64,000 nt of DNA from Desmodus rotundus (Eukaryota > Chordata > Mammalia > Chiroptera > Phyllostomidae): assembly GCF_022682495.2 (NCBI RefSeq), contig NC_071392.1, positions 140,006,818-140,070,817 of the forward strand, in the 5' to 3' direction. The position numbers were made by a program, and so were the translations under genes. Under the pieces are notes generated by a model. That model was given only the letters and a program-made list of their open reading frames with translations, had not been told where the DNA came from and did no database searches. Below, piece by piece: positions 47,440-57,300 of this stretch. Positions within the stretch are counted from its first letter, which is position 1. Every line of letters starts with the position of its first letter.

Positions 47440-47990
47440 GTTTCCAAACTCAACACTGCGCCCACTGGCCGCGGTGGCCGCCGAGCACCCGCACTGCGAC
47501 TACTCTGAATCGAGATGTGCTGTGAGTGCGAAACACAGAGCGAGGACTTGGGACAAAAGAAAGAATTTAAAACATCTCATTAATAATTTCTTTGTGTTAA
47601 TTACATGTCCAAATGATAGTATTTGGGGTACACTGGGTTAAATATATTACTAAAATTAATTTCACCATTTCCTTTGACCTTTTTTTTTTAAGATTTTATT
47701 TATTTTTGGAGAGAGGGGAAGGGAGGGAGGAATAGAGGGAGAGAAACATCAGTTGGTTGCCTCTCGAATGTGGCCCAACCAGGGACCTAGCCTGCAAGCC
47801 AGGCATGTGCCCTGACTGGGAAGTGAACTGGCAACTCTTTGATTCACAGGCCAGCACCCAATCCACTGAGCCACACCAGCCAGGGCTCCTTTGGCTTTTT
47901 AAATGTCTACTAAAAATTTAAAATTTCATGTGTGTCACTTCAGAACTTGAAAGTGAGAGAACTGTAGGACCAGATTTCCAGATCTTTACA
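47440..47990. mobile_element. hAT-type DNA transposon remnant split by a SINE
   Basis: GAATCGAGATGTGCTGTGAG, ACTGGGTTAAATATATTACT and AATTAATTTCACCATTTCC are close to the element at 23905-24215. A SINE at 47681-47887 interrupts it. One end is unusually CpG-rich (GGCCGCGGTGGCCGCCGAGC). Confidence 0.55.
47681..47887 (-). mobile_element. VES-type SINE
   Basis: Reverse orientation: TTTTAAGATTTTATTTATTT tail, GAGAGAAACATCAGTTGGTT, and the end GAGCCACACCAGCCAGGGC. Confidence 0.92.
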
Positions 47991-49028
47991 TCATTGGCTG
48001 TGAATCTTAGTTCCCCTCAGAGCCGGGAAGAATCCAGGAAGAGCCCTGGCCCTGTTCCCACCCAAAACAAGGATTCCCCCAGCCCACCCTGAGCAGCGCT
48101 GACGGGCCTCTGCCTGCCCCTTCCCTTCCCGGGTTGCCACCTGGTGGAGAACTCACTGCTCCCAAGCTTCTGGGCTTTTGGAAGGTTAGCATGTCCCTGA
48201 GTCAGGTAGGATCTGCTCCCCACAGCTTCTTCCAACCTCTCTGGTGGCTCGCAGAGCACCTTCCAGGCCCCGCCCCGCCCCTGTGAGCAAATCTACAACC
48301 GCCCTGTGAAAGGAAATTAAGCAAGGTCAGAGTAGAGTAGGCTGCAGGGGCGACCTTGACACCTATTCTTGCAGGTGGGCTTTGGGAAACCCTCCCCCAG
48401 CAGGGACCCTCAGCAGCAGATGACCTCCTCTGCTTCCCCACCCCTCAGCGGAACTGTTCCAATAATGGGTTGAACGTCCTTCCAGCTTCTCCCAGTCTGT
48501 AAATTAGCCTGCTGTCCGCCTGGGTAAGTGGCCTCTGCGCTCATGGCCTCTCGGCCTTGCCCTGTTTCCAGCTCCAGGAAGATGCATGATGGGTGACCAC
48601 AGCAGCTGGGACCTGAGGTGACACAGGAATCAGGAGGGTGATTAAAGGGCCCCCAAATCTGCCTGGGAAATGCTTTTTTCCAATTTTCAGAGACTCTAGG
48701 GAGGAAGAAGGAAGAGGCCTTCTCACTGACAGAGTGCCAAGTGGCAACAACTCACTCAGAGGGCCTTAGCAGTTCAGAGAAGGAAGACCAGAAGCCAGTC
48801 AGGGAAGGCTTCCTGGAGGAGATGGGCCTGGAGCTGGGACTTCAAGGAACGGGGGTTATGAGACTTGTGAAGAGGTGGAGGTGAGTGCATTCTGGACAGA
48901 GGGGGTGCTGAGCACCCATGGCACATACCCAGGCCTCAGGGGCCCAGGCTGTTAGAGTAGAGGGGTCAGAGGTGACAGGTCTGTGAGGGTGGGTCATCTG
49001 GCTGAGGATTGCCTGGGAGTTAGCCTCT

Positions 49029-49042
49029 GGGGGGGGGGGGGG
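49029..49042. repeat. Poly(G) tract
   Basis: Uninterrupted G14. Confidence 0.9.
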
Positions 49043-49084
49043 ATGTTGAGATGAACCCCAGTGAGCTATAGAGAGGGGTGTTGG

Positions 49085-49270
49085 ACAAAATGACAGTAAC
49101 AACTATAGCTATGCCAGGCATGGTGCTAAGTGGCTTCCTAATATTTAATCTTCTCAACAACCCTTTGAGGTAAGTACTATTATCCCCACTCTACAAACAA
49201 AGGATTGAAGCCAAGTCACGTGACAATAAGTGAGGGCTGACCTTAGATTCCAACACAGGACAGTCTGGCT
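49085..49270 (-). repeat. MIR SINE
   Basis: GCCAGGCATGGTGCTAAGTG, TCAACAACCCTTTGAGGTAA and TTATCCCCACTCTACAAACA in reverse MIR order. Confidence 0.75.
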
Positions 49271-49282
49271 CCAAAGCTCTTT

Positions 49283-49442
49283 TTTAAAAACAAGTTTACT
49301 TATTAACATGAGAGAGAGAGAGACTGAGACTTGTTCCACTTGCTTAGGCATTCATTGGATGATTCTTGTATGTGCTCTGACTGGGGACGGAGCCCACAAT
49401 CTTGGTGTATTGGGACGACCCTCTAACCTACCACAAAGCTCT
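49283..49442 (-). mobile_element. Diverged tRNA-derived SINE
   Basis: GAGAGAGAGAGACTGAGACT, CTGACTGGGGACGGAGCCCA and GGGACGACCCTCTAACCTAC resemble an older tRNA SINE in reverse orientation. Its two ends are decayed. Confidence 0.6.
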
Positions 49443-49608
49443 AATCACTAAATGGAGGGCCGTGGGTGGGGGTGAGCAGAGGCCCCGCTTAGGAGTGCAT
49501 GAGTGCAGCTGTGCTGTGTGTGTGTAGGGGGGTATCCCTGCCATTTCCCCCACACCTCCCTCCCCCGGCCCCAGCTACATACAGGTGGTGGGAATGGAGG
49601 ACCTTGGA

Positions 49609-49665
49609 ATGATAAGAATCTCCTTGCCTGTTGGAGCAGATAGCCCCAGACGAGAGTCTGGCCAC
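49609..49665 (+). repeat. Perfect 57-bp inverted repeat, left arm
   Basis: The exact reverse complement of 50047-50103, with no mismatch over 57 bases; pairing stops at the next base on both sides. The unit is unique-looking, not low-complexity. The 8 bases outside each arm do not match, so it does not look like transposon ends with a duplicated target. Confidence 0.97.
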
Positions 49666-50046
49666 CAGGCCAATCCCAGAGCCAACTTCCCACTGGAATC
49701 AACACTTGGCCCCTCCCTGCCCCCCATGCCGGCACAACTGCAAGGGCCCAGGAATGGTGTTTAGACTTGACCCTGGTGGGCCTTGCTGTGCTGGTGCCAC
49801 CTCTTTCTCAGCTTCTGATGCACACGCACAGCTGGGCAGTGGGAAGGTGCCTCCCTGGGTGGTCCCGGCTCAGCCAAGTCACTGGTGACGGGGGCAGGCC
49901 CCTGCTCCTGCCCCCTGCTCCCTGGGCCTCAGTTTCTTCATTTCTGTAAGGAGGTGGATTGAATTCTTTCAGGAATCCTAAACGAAGACAAAAGGAGGCC
50001 CACCCAGGAGAATAATGCAAATCAACAAAGCAGGCTGGGAGGGTGC

Positions 50047-50103
50047 GTGGCCAGACTCTCGTCTGGGGCTATCTGCTCCAACAGGCAAGGAGATTCTTAT
50101 CAT
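50047..50103 (-). repeat. Perfect 57-bp inverted repeat, right arm
   Basis: Partner of the left arm at 49609-49665, with a 381-bp spacer between them. The spacer itself shows no palindromic continuation and no recognisable gene. Confidence 0.97.
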
Positions 50104-50940
50104 GTGGAGTGGTGGCCACAGAGAACTGGGCAGCAACCCCCAGACCAGATGACCTTGACCATCCGTCCCTGCTTCACCTGGTGGGGACATTTCTGGACCT
50201 GTGCTGTGGAGGCACCAGCACCCTGAGCCTCAGTTTCTTTAACTAGAAAGTGGGAATTGTTATGTCTACCTCCTACCCCACGGGAGTGGTGAGAATGAAC
50301 TGAAATAATCGATGGAAATCTTATGGAGAAATCCCCCCCCTTTTTAAATTAGTATAATCTTTTGCTTTGAGCACTGTTAGAAGTATTGCTCTCCAGGTGA
50401 TCAGGTGAAAGAGAACTGAAGAATGAGGAGGGCAGAGGGTGGAGGAGTGGCTGAGACAGGCCTGGGGTGAGGGCAAGGTCAGAGCAGAGGCTCTGAGTAG
50501 CAGCTCAGAGGTTTGGGAAAGTTCGTCCAGCTCTGGCCCTAGGCACCTGCTGCCCCGTCGGGGCTGAACTTGGCCTAGCCCTGCGTTGCCCTCAGAGGAC
50601 TTTGCGCTGATTTCTGTCACAGCATTTAGAGACCACATGTGCTTCTGAGTGTTTTTCTTTGCTGGGTTGTAATTGGTGCATCACAATGAGCACGGTAAAA
50701 CAGGAAATTAAGCAATTTACATTTGTTTACAAAAGCCATTATCTCCTCGGTGTGACGATTCTAAAGATCTTTCACTACCCCTGCTCTGTTCTCTAGGTCA
50801 AGTTGAACTCTCCAGAGACTTGGAAAAATGTGGCCAGATGGTCCAAAAAAATGTTTAGCACAGCTCGGCTCTTTTGCAAGCTGAGGGTGTCTCCCACAGG
50901 TTGGCCAAACCTCCATATTCTCATCTTTAAAATGGGGTGA

Positions 50941-51168
50941 GCCCTGGCTGGTGTGGTTCAGTGGATTAAGCACATGCTTGTGAACCAGAAGGTCACTGGT
51001 TCGATTCCCAGTTGGGGCACATGCCTGGGTTTCGGGCTAGGGCTCTGGCCGGGGGTGTGTGAAAGGCAACTGATCTATGTTTCTCTCACACATGGAAGTT
51101 TCTCCCCCTTTCTTTCTCCCTCCCTTCCCCCTCTCTAAAAATAAATAAGTTCTTTTAAAAAAAAAAAA
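50941..51168 (+). mobile_element. VES-type SINE
   Basis: GCCCTGGCTGGTGTGGTTCA, TTCGATTCCCAGTTGGGGCA, GAAAGGCAACTGATCTATGT, CT-rich stretch and a poly(A) tail. Confidence 0.93.
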
Positions 51169-52806
51169 GTGGTGGAATTCTCCACTGTGTCTGCCTCTCA
51201 GGACTGCTGCGGGGCTCCCAGGAATTGGTTTACAGAATGGGAAAATGCTTTATAAAAAAACAAAACAAGACAGGAAAAGTGCTGCAGGTGAAAGGGAGAG
51301 TGCTGGCGGAGTCTCCGGCCCAGTGGCAGCTCCCGAGGGTAAGGGATGGTCTGGGGAAGGTTCGACCCACATCCTTAGATTCTGCCTGAAACAGGAAACC
51401 TGGCCCCAGAGGTGGGACTGCTTTGGAAACCAGCTGCAAGTGCTCCTTGAGCAGCAGCACTATTAGTGACAATGGGTGTACAAGAGGGAAGGGCGGGAAC
51501 AGAACTCCGTGGAAACAAGGGGCGGGGCATAGGCCCAGGTGGTCTTGCACAGTGTGGGGACACCTGGGCACTGGGAGGTAGAGTAACATAAACAGTGACG
51601 AGTACTTAGTCTTTTAGTTGGATGGATCTGGATTTGAGACCATCTCAACCACTCCTGCCTGGGTGGCCTGGGGGAAGTTCCTTCACCTCTCTGAGCCTCA
51701 CACTCTCTGAATTGCGGAGTGACAAGTGGAAAGTGTGTGGCATGCACCAGAGTAAGTAGTCAATTACTATTCACTGTTCCTACCCCCCACTCAGATAGTC
51801 TTAGGCTAGTTTCCAGAACGTTTTACATTCATCCTTTCTCAGAAGCATGAATTACCGTCCATTTCACGGATTTTCTCCTTTATCAGATATCAAGTCCTGC
51901 CAGAAGCAAACAGCCCTGGTCTTGGAAGGAGTTGCTGCGTGTGAAGGCCGGGGGGTTAGGGGGGAGGGGGGGAGTGGCAGGCAGGGGCGGGCAGGGAGGA
52001 AACTGTTACACTTTGTGGTCAGTGCTGTAATTACGGTGGCCATGTTATCCAACCACAAATCAAGTCACGTTGTCTGACGGAGGCTATTTTTCTACCTCCA
52101 CTGAAGACCAACATGAAATCATGTTGAGTTACACAGTCGTTGGATCACCTTTTACTTTTTTGAAGAAGCAAATTACATGAAATTTGGATTGTCCTTGACA
52201 AATCCCACTATAGTCCCAGAAAATCACTCATGACTGGGGTCCATACAGCAGGAGCAGGAAGCCTTCCTGGAGGAAGTGCTGCTTTAGCAGGCCCTTGAAG
52301 GCTGACAGAGAAAGAGTGGGTGGCCTGAACGCCCTTGGGAGAGGACCTTCCCTACTTGCTCTCAGGAACCTCGGGATGCTGGCTGAAATAGGCAGCTGTG
52401 TTTGGTTTTCGTTATGTTTCACTTTCATTGCTCCAAAGACCTCCTGGGAAACAAAATTGTTACAGGCCTTCTAACCACACTGTTACATCGTATTGTATCT
52501 TCTGATTCATTTACATGGCTCTCTCTGCAGCAGACAATACATTGCTGAGGACAGGGGCCTTGTTCACGTCTTGTTCATCTCTGTGTCCCTCTACTCCCCG
52601 CCAGCCCCAGGATGGTGTGAGGAAGACTATAAGAGAGGTACTAATCCATGTCGAAGGAATAAATGAATGAAGTACCACTGGTGGGTATTTCGTAGGGAGA
52701 CAGTGTCCTCTGTGTTATGATAACTCTATGAACTTTAGTTTTGGCTGCCTAGTCAATCAGTACGCGCGGGCTGCTACCCTGTGCCTGGTGCTGTGAGAAA
52801 CGTGCT

Positions 52807-52833
52807 CCCCCCCCCCCCCCCCCCCCCCCCCCC
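52807..52833. repeat. Poly(C) tract
   Basis: Uninterrupted C27, the longest homopolymer C run in the window. Confidence 0.95.
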
Positions 52834-53039
52834 GCTGCCGCTGCCTCCCACCAGAGCTGCTTACATTCTAGAGAGAGACAGGCAGCCGACAAGTAACTAC
52901 AGGGGTGATAAACAGGCAGGTGTGACCTGTAGACCAGGAAGCACGGTCTGGATTAGGGGTGTAAGGAAAGCAGCAGAAGGAAATGAAATTTAACTTGATA
53001 CCCAGAGGGTCACAATTGACCACTTAGTTTATAAGTGGC

Positions 53040-53280
53040 AAAGCCAGCATTCAAACCCAGGCTTATCATGTGCTTATTATGTGACAGATGCCACACTGAG
53101 GACTTTACATATTTAACTCAGGTAATTCTCACAACAACCCTGTGAAGTACATACTATTACTACCCCTGCTTTGGAGATGAGGAAACTGAGCACAGAAAGG
53201 TGGAAAACTGGCCCAAGGTCACACAGCTTGAAAGGGGTAAAGCCAGCGTTCAAACCCAGGCAGCCTGGCCTGAGTCCGCA
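53040..53280 (-). repeat. MIR SINE, long copy
   Basis: Nearly full MIR in reverse: CACAACAACCCTGTGAAGTA, GAGATGAGGAAACTGAG, GCCCAAGGTCACACAGCTTG, AAGCCAGCGTTCAAACCCAG. The start of the segment repeats the last motif, hinting at a partial duplication. Confidence 0.85.
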
Positions 53281-54109
53281 CTCGACAAGGAACTAAGTAA
53301 AGGTGAAGCAGGGTAGACCAATTAGGACAAGAGAGTAGACTGCACAACAAGGCAGGAACTCACCTCAGAGCAGCAGGAAGCTGTTGGTGGTTTTACATAA
53401 GAAATGGACACAAGGAAATTGCACTGGAAGGACAAAGCAGGGGGCAGGGAGAGTATTTAAGAGGCCATTAAGACAAGACAAGACATTAATACAAGGCAGA
53501 GATAAGATGGCAGCTTGCACTAGGGTGGCAGGGATGCAGAATTGAGGGTGGGTTGGGGAGGAAGCTGGAGGCAGAACCAGTGGGACTGACTAGTGGATGG
53601 GATGTTTGGGGACAATGGTGTCAGATTTCTGAATTGGGCTCACAGGAGGGGGTGGACGATAATGAGTCCAGTCTTTGACTTGTGGAGCTGGAGAAAGGTA
53701 GGCGCAGCCAAGGGGAGTGTCCAGTGGGCAGTGGGGAGGCCATTTAGGGCTGAGAAGGGGTTTGAGCAGGGGCGGCTGTCAGCACAAAGAAGTCCCCAAA
53801 GTTCTGGGAGATGTGGGTGGGTCCTGAGGGGAAGGAGGAGCAGGACAGTTTAGAAATGCAGTCCTCAGTTTTTCTTCGACCCACGGAGGCCTTTCCCCTG
53901 GTGGAGCCTTGGCCTTACCTCCTTCCAGGCCTTCTGGGTGACAGTGAGCTGGAGGGCTTTGGGTCCAGCTTGGTGAACAGCAGCTCTGAAGACTGAAACA
54001 AATAGGGAGAGTCATGAGTGACGGGAGTCACGCCAGCTCACAGATGCTCCCCAAGTGCAGTGAATCTGCAGCTCCCTTGGCAAGATCACTCACTGCCCAT
54101 CACTCAGCT

Positions 54110-54480
54110 CAAGGGACCTTCCTTCCCTGCCACCTGCCCACAGTGTGCCATTATCACTTCCTTCACCTGCTACCAACCTGCTCACTCCATCAGGCCCTCA
54201 GGTAATGTGCAATCTGTGGAGCCCCTCACACAAGGTCACTTGTCATCTGCTCCTAACCCTGCTCTCCGGCTTTCTTGATCATTCTTTCTGCTCCCTCCGC
54301 TCTTCTCCCCATGCCCCCCGCCTGCTGCCCGTGCAACACTCAACTTTTTCGGAGTGCTTTCCACATGGCCTTTGCTCAGGTTGTCCCTTGTGCTGAGAAT
54401 GTCCATCTCCCTACCCCAATCACCCCACCCATTCCTCTGGATCCAGGTGCCTTCCCCCAAAGCTCCTTCATATTGCTTCC
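54110..54480 (+). repeat. L2-like fragment
   Basis: CCACATGGCCTTTGCTCAGG and GCTGAGAATGTCCATCTCCC are typical of L2 body sequence. Confidence 0.55.
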
Positions 54481-55333
54481 CTCTTGCTGTGGACCACAGC
54501 ACTTGCCCTGGGTGTCCCCAGCCCACCTTCAGCTCCAATAGCTTTTGGACACAGGGAGGGACACGCAGAGCATCTCCAAACCCACGTCTCTTTACTCCCT
54601 GCATCTCCTTACCAGGAGCATAGTGCCTGGCACGGAGAAGATGCTCACGGGGCCTCCTGGGGATAGAAATGGTCTTCCACACCAGAGATTTGCATGAGTA
54701 AGATTCTAGGGACTTCTTGAGCCTGCCTAAGATCCAGACCATGTTCAAGGACCTGCGGTTATGGACCACAGGAACATACATTATAAGGGAGAATTTGCCG
54801 GTGGGTGCTGATTTCCCTGGTGATCTTGGTGGGGTGATGGGAGTATGTGCTAGGAAGTCACAAACCTATCTTTGAACATGGCCTGCAGTTTAGGCTTGTG
54901 GCCGCCACCATTAGGTTTGGTTCTGTCTGATTATGCTCCACCCAAAGCTGTCACATGAACACGTCTGGGAGTCAGAAGCCTGGTTCCATTCCCTGGCCTC
55001 TTCCCCCCCTGAGACATTAGTCGGGCTGAAAAGCCTTTCCTGTCACAAGGAGGTTGCATTTGAGGGGAACCAGGATGAGTCTATGCTGCTGTCAGGGTCG
55101 GACGTGGCTTCTCCGCCTCCCCTTGCTCTGTTCTGGGTGCTCATATGTTTCTGAGCTTTGCTCCTGGAGTTCGATCATCTTGAGCCTCTGAAGGTCTGTA
55201 ACACCAATGCACTGTTTTCCAAATTTGCCCAGCCTCATCCTGACCCCTCTGGAAGCAGTATCTCTGGGGAAGGGGCCGATAATCTGCATATTAGCAAGCT
55301 CCTTTAGGCTCACTAATTAAATTCCTCCCTCCC

Positions 55334-55343
55334 CTATTTATAG
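55334..55343. promoter_or_regulatory. MEF2-type site
   Basis: CTATTTATAG exactly fits the MEF2 consensus YTAWWWWTAR. It sits about 0.5 kb upstream of the CpG island. Function is inferred only. Confidence 0.4.
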
Positions 55344-55849
55344 GCTGCCTCAATGATGGCAACAAGCCCCTGCCTGGAGCAGGCAGCCCTGAGCGCAGGC
55401 TGAGGCTCTCGCTGTGTACGAGGCTCCCGGAAATCTTTGTCTCCTCTCTGAGCCTCCTGGTCCCCATCTGTGTGATGAGGCCGGGCACTGCGAAGTTGCC
55501 CTTGCAGGGCTGTGGAGGTGGCTGAAATGACACTGCGGGTGGGAAACTGAGGCTCAGTGGCAGAAAAGGTTTGCACAAGGTCACCTGCCGGCTAAGTGCT
55601 GGGCTCTGGGGACTCATCTGGGAACAACTTGTTGGGAGAGATGACATTTTCATATACAGTGAAACTAGTAAATGAACCAGATAATACAGATAAAGGGAAT
55701 AAAGGGGTTTTCTAGAGTCGGGGCAAAGGTGGGAGGCGGCACCTGGAAGGCCTGCCCAGGAGGGGTCACTCCAGCAGAGGCCTGATGACAGGGAGCCCTG
55801 CAGGGCTGTCCCAAGCCCAGCGGTGGCAGAGCCGGGAGGCCCCCTCGGC

Positions 55850-57300
55850 CTGGCCAGGGCTCTCCCAGGGCCTTGGGAGGCGCGGCGGGCGCGGGTCTTT
55901 GTTTCCGTGGTTCTCTCTGAAGCCTCTCTGACCCCCAAGCGCTGTTCCCTCTTTGACCCCGAATAACTTGTTGGTTTCCCCCGGGCTTTGTTTCCTCGGG
56001 GTCACCACCTCCGGGACGCCCGGCAGCCGCTCCCGGCACTCATGGGTCCCGTATCTGACACCCCTCCCGCCCCCCGCCCCCCGCCCCCTACCCGCTCCGA
56101 GACAGGGGTCAAAGGCAGCCTGTGTCACGTGGTCGCCGAGCTGCACCGAATCGGCCGGGAGAGCCGAGGGAGAATCCGGGTGGAAGCCGAGAAATCCAGC
56201 CCCGATAGCAGCGTGGGGTCCCGCCCCGGCCCCCGCCCCGGGGCGCTTGCAGCACGCCCGCCGGCAGCCCGGGCCTCCCGAGCCGATCTCCGGCCTGCAC
56301 CCACGCTCCATCACGGGATCAAGCCCCGCTCCCACGGCCGCGATCCGGGGAGGTAGGCGCCGGGGCCGGAGCGGGTAAGGGGACGTGGGTTAGCGGGGTC
56401 CCCCGAGGGCGGGCTCGCCGGTCTGCGCTCCGCGGGCCCATGGGGGGCGAGGGAGCTCGCCTCCACTTCCAGGCTGACGGGAGACCCCCACCTTGCCGCC
56501 GCGGGAGGAGGGGAGGGCGGCAGGCTGCCCCAGCGCTGCCGGGCGCCGGGACTGGGGGCTGGGCGTCGGGAGGGTGGGGTGGGGGAGGAGAGCGAGCCGG
56601 AGGCGGGGCGGGCGGCTGCGCCGGCGGTGGCGGCGGCGGCGGCGGAGGCGGCGGGGGGCGGGGGTGGGAGCGGCAGGAGGCGGCCGCGAAGGGGTTAACC
56701 TCCGCCGGGGCCCGAGCCCAGCGGCGCTAGCGCGGCTGGGGGACCCAGGCGTCCTGCGGCTCTCCCAGAGCGCCCCCTTCCCCGGGTAGCACCCCAGCCG
56801 TGGCAGGTAAGAGGCCGAGAGGGCCGGGACCAGCGGGTCCCCTGTCGCTCAGCCGGCGAGGCCCAGCCAGGCTTGCAGGCCGCGCGGGGCCCGAGCGGCA
56901 GCCGGCGCAAGTTTGGTGCGGGCGGGCGCCGGGCGGGCGCCGGGCGGGCCCCGCGCTCGGGGTGGGAGGACAAAGGGGTGGGGGACCGCGCGGGGGCCGG
57001 GGGCAGGCCGGGGTGCGCGCCAGGGCAGCGCGGCAGCTGTAGGTCACGGATAATGTCACTCACGAGGAATGCCCCCTCCCCCTTCCCTACTCCCAAACAG
57101 GGGAAACTTTTGTCTGGCGAGGGAGGGGGTTAGAGGCCGGGTCCCCGCTTCGGGAAGGGTAAGGCGGCAGGACCGGTTTTCTCCAGGCTGTGAGCGGCCT
57201 GGTCTACAGCTCCTCTCTTCCCTTAGGTGCTCAGGAGCAACGAGCCCCCGCTTTGAACGCTGCTCTTTAACACTCTGGGACCGGCTGAGGAGGGGGCGCC
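55850..57300 (+). promoter_or_regulatory. NDST1: CpG island, presumed NDST1 promoter
   Basis: About 1.4 kb of very CpG-rich sequence with many GC boxes and (CGG)-like runs near 56620-56660. It is the only other strong CpG island in the window besides RPS14's and lies where NDST1 (heparan sulfate N-deacetylase/N-sulfotransferase 1) is expected in the conserved order TCOF1-CD74-RPS14-NDST1. No NDST1 protein sequence is in the window, so the name rests on synteny. Confidence 0.6.
56500..56806 (+). other. NDST1: Presumed NDST1 noncoding first exon
   Basis: A strong donor, TGGCAG then GTAAGAG, ends this exon at 56806. Other donors lie at 56353 (GTAGGC) and 56375 (GTAAGG), so alternative first exons are possible. 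The 5' limit is a guess inside the GC-rich promoter. Frames open here are side-effects of GC content. Confidence 0.4.

Larger units (their letters stand above)
51169..55765. other. Intergenic region upstream of NDST1
   Basis: A MIR at about 51600-51770 (plus) and another at 53040-53280 (minus). A poly(C) tract lies at 52807-52833 and an L2-like stretch at 54110-54480. A repeat copy like that at 19 kb lies at about 53460-53700. No exon can be supported. Confidence 0.5.

Noticed and set aside
49609..50103. The 57-bp inverted repeat as terminal repeats of a DNA transposon
   Set aside because: No target-site duplication flanks the arms and the spacer has no transposase. It is kept as an unexplained inverted repeat.
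55766..57096. Several long frames on both strands in the CpG island at 56-57 kb
   Set aside because: GC-rich DNA has few stop codons. The peptides are Ala/Arg/Gly/Pro low-complexity with no family likeness.
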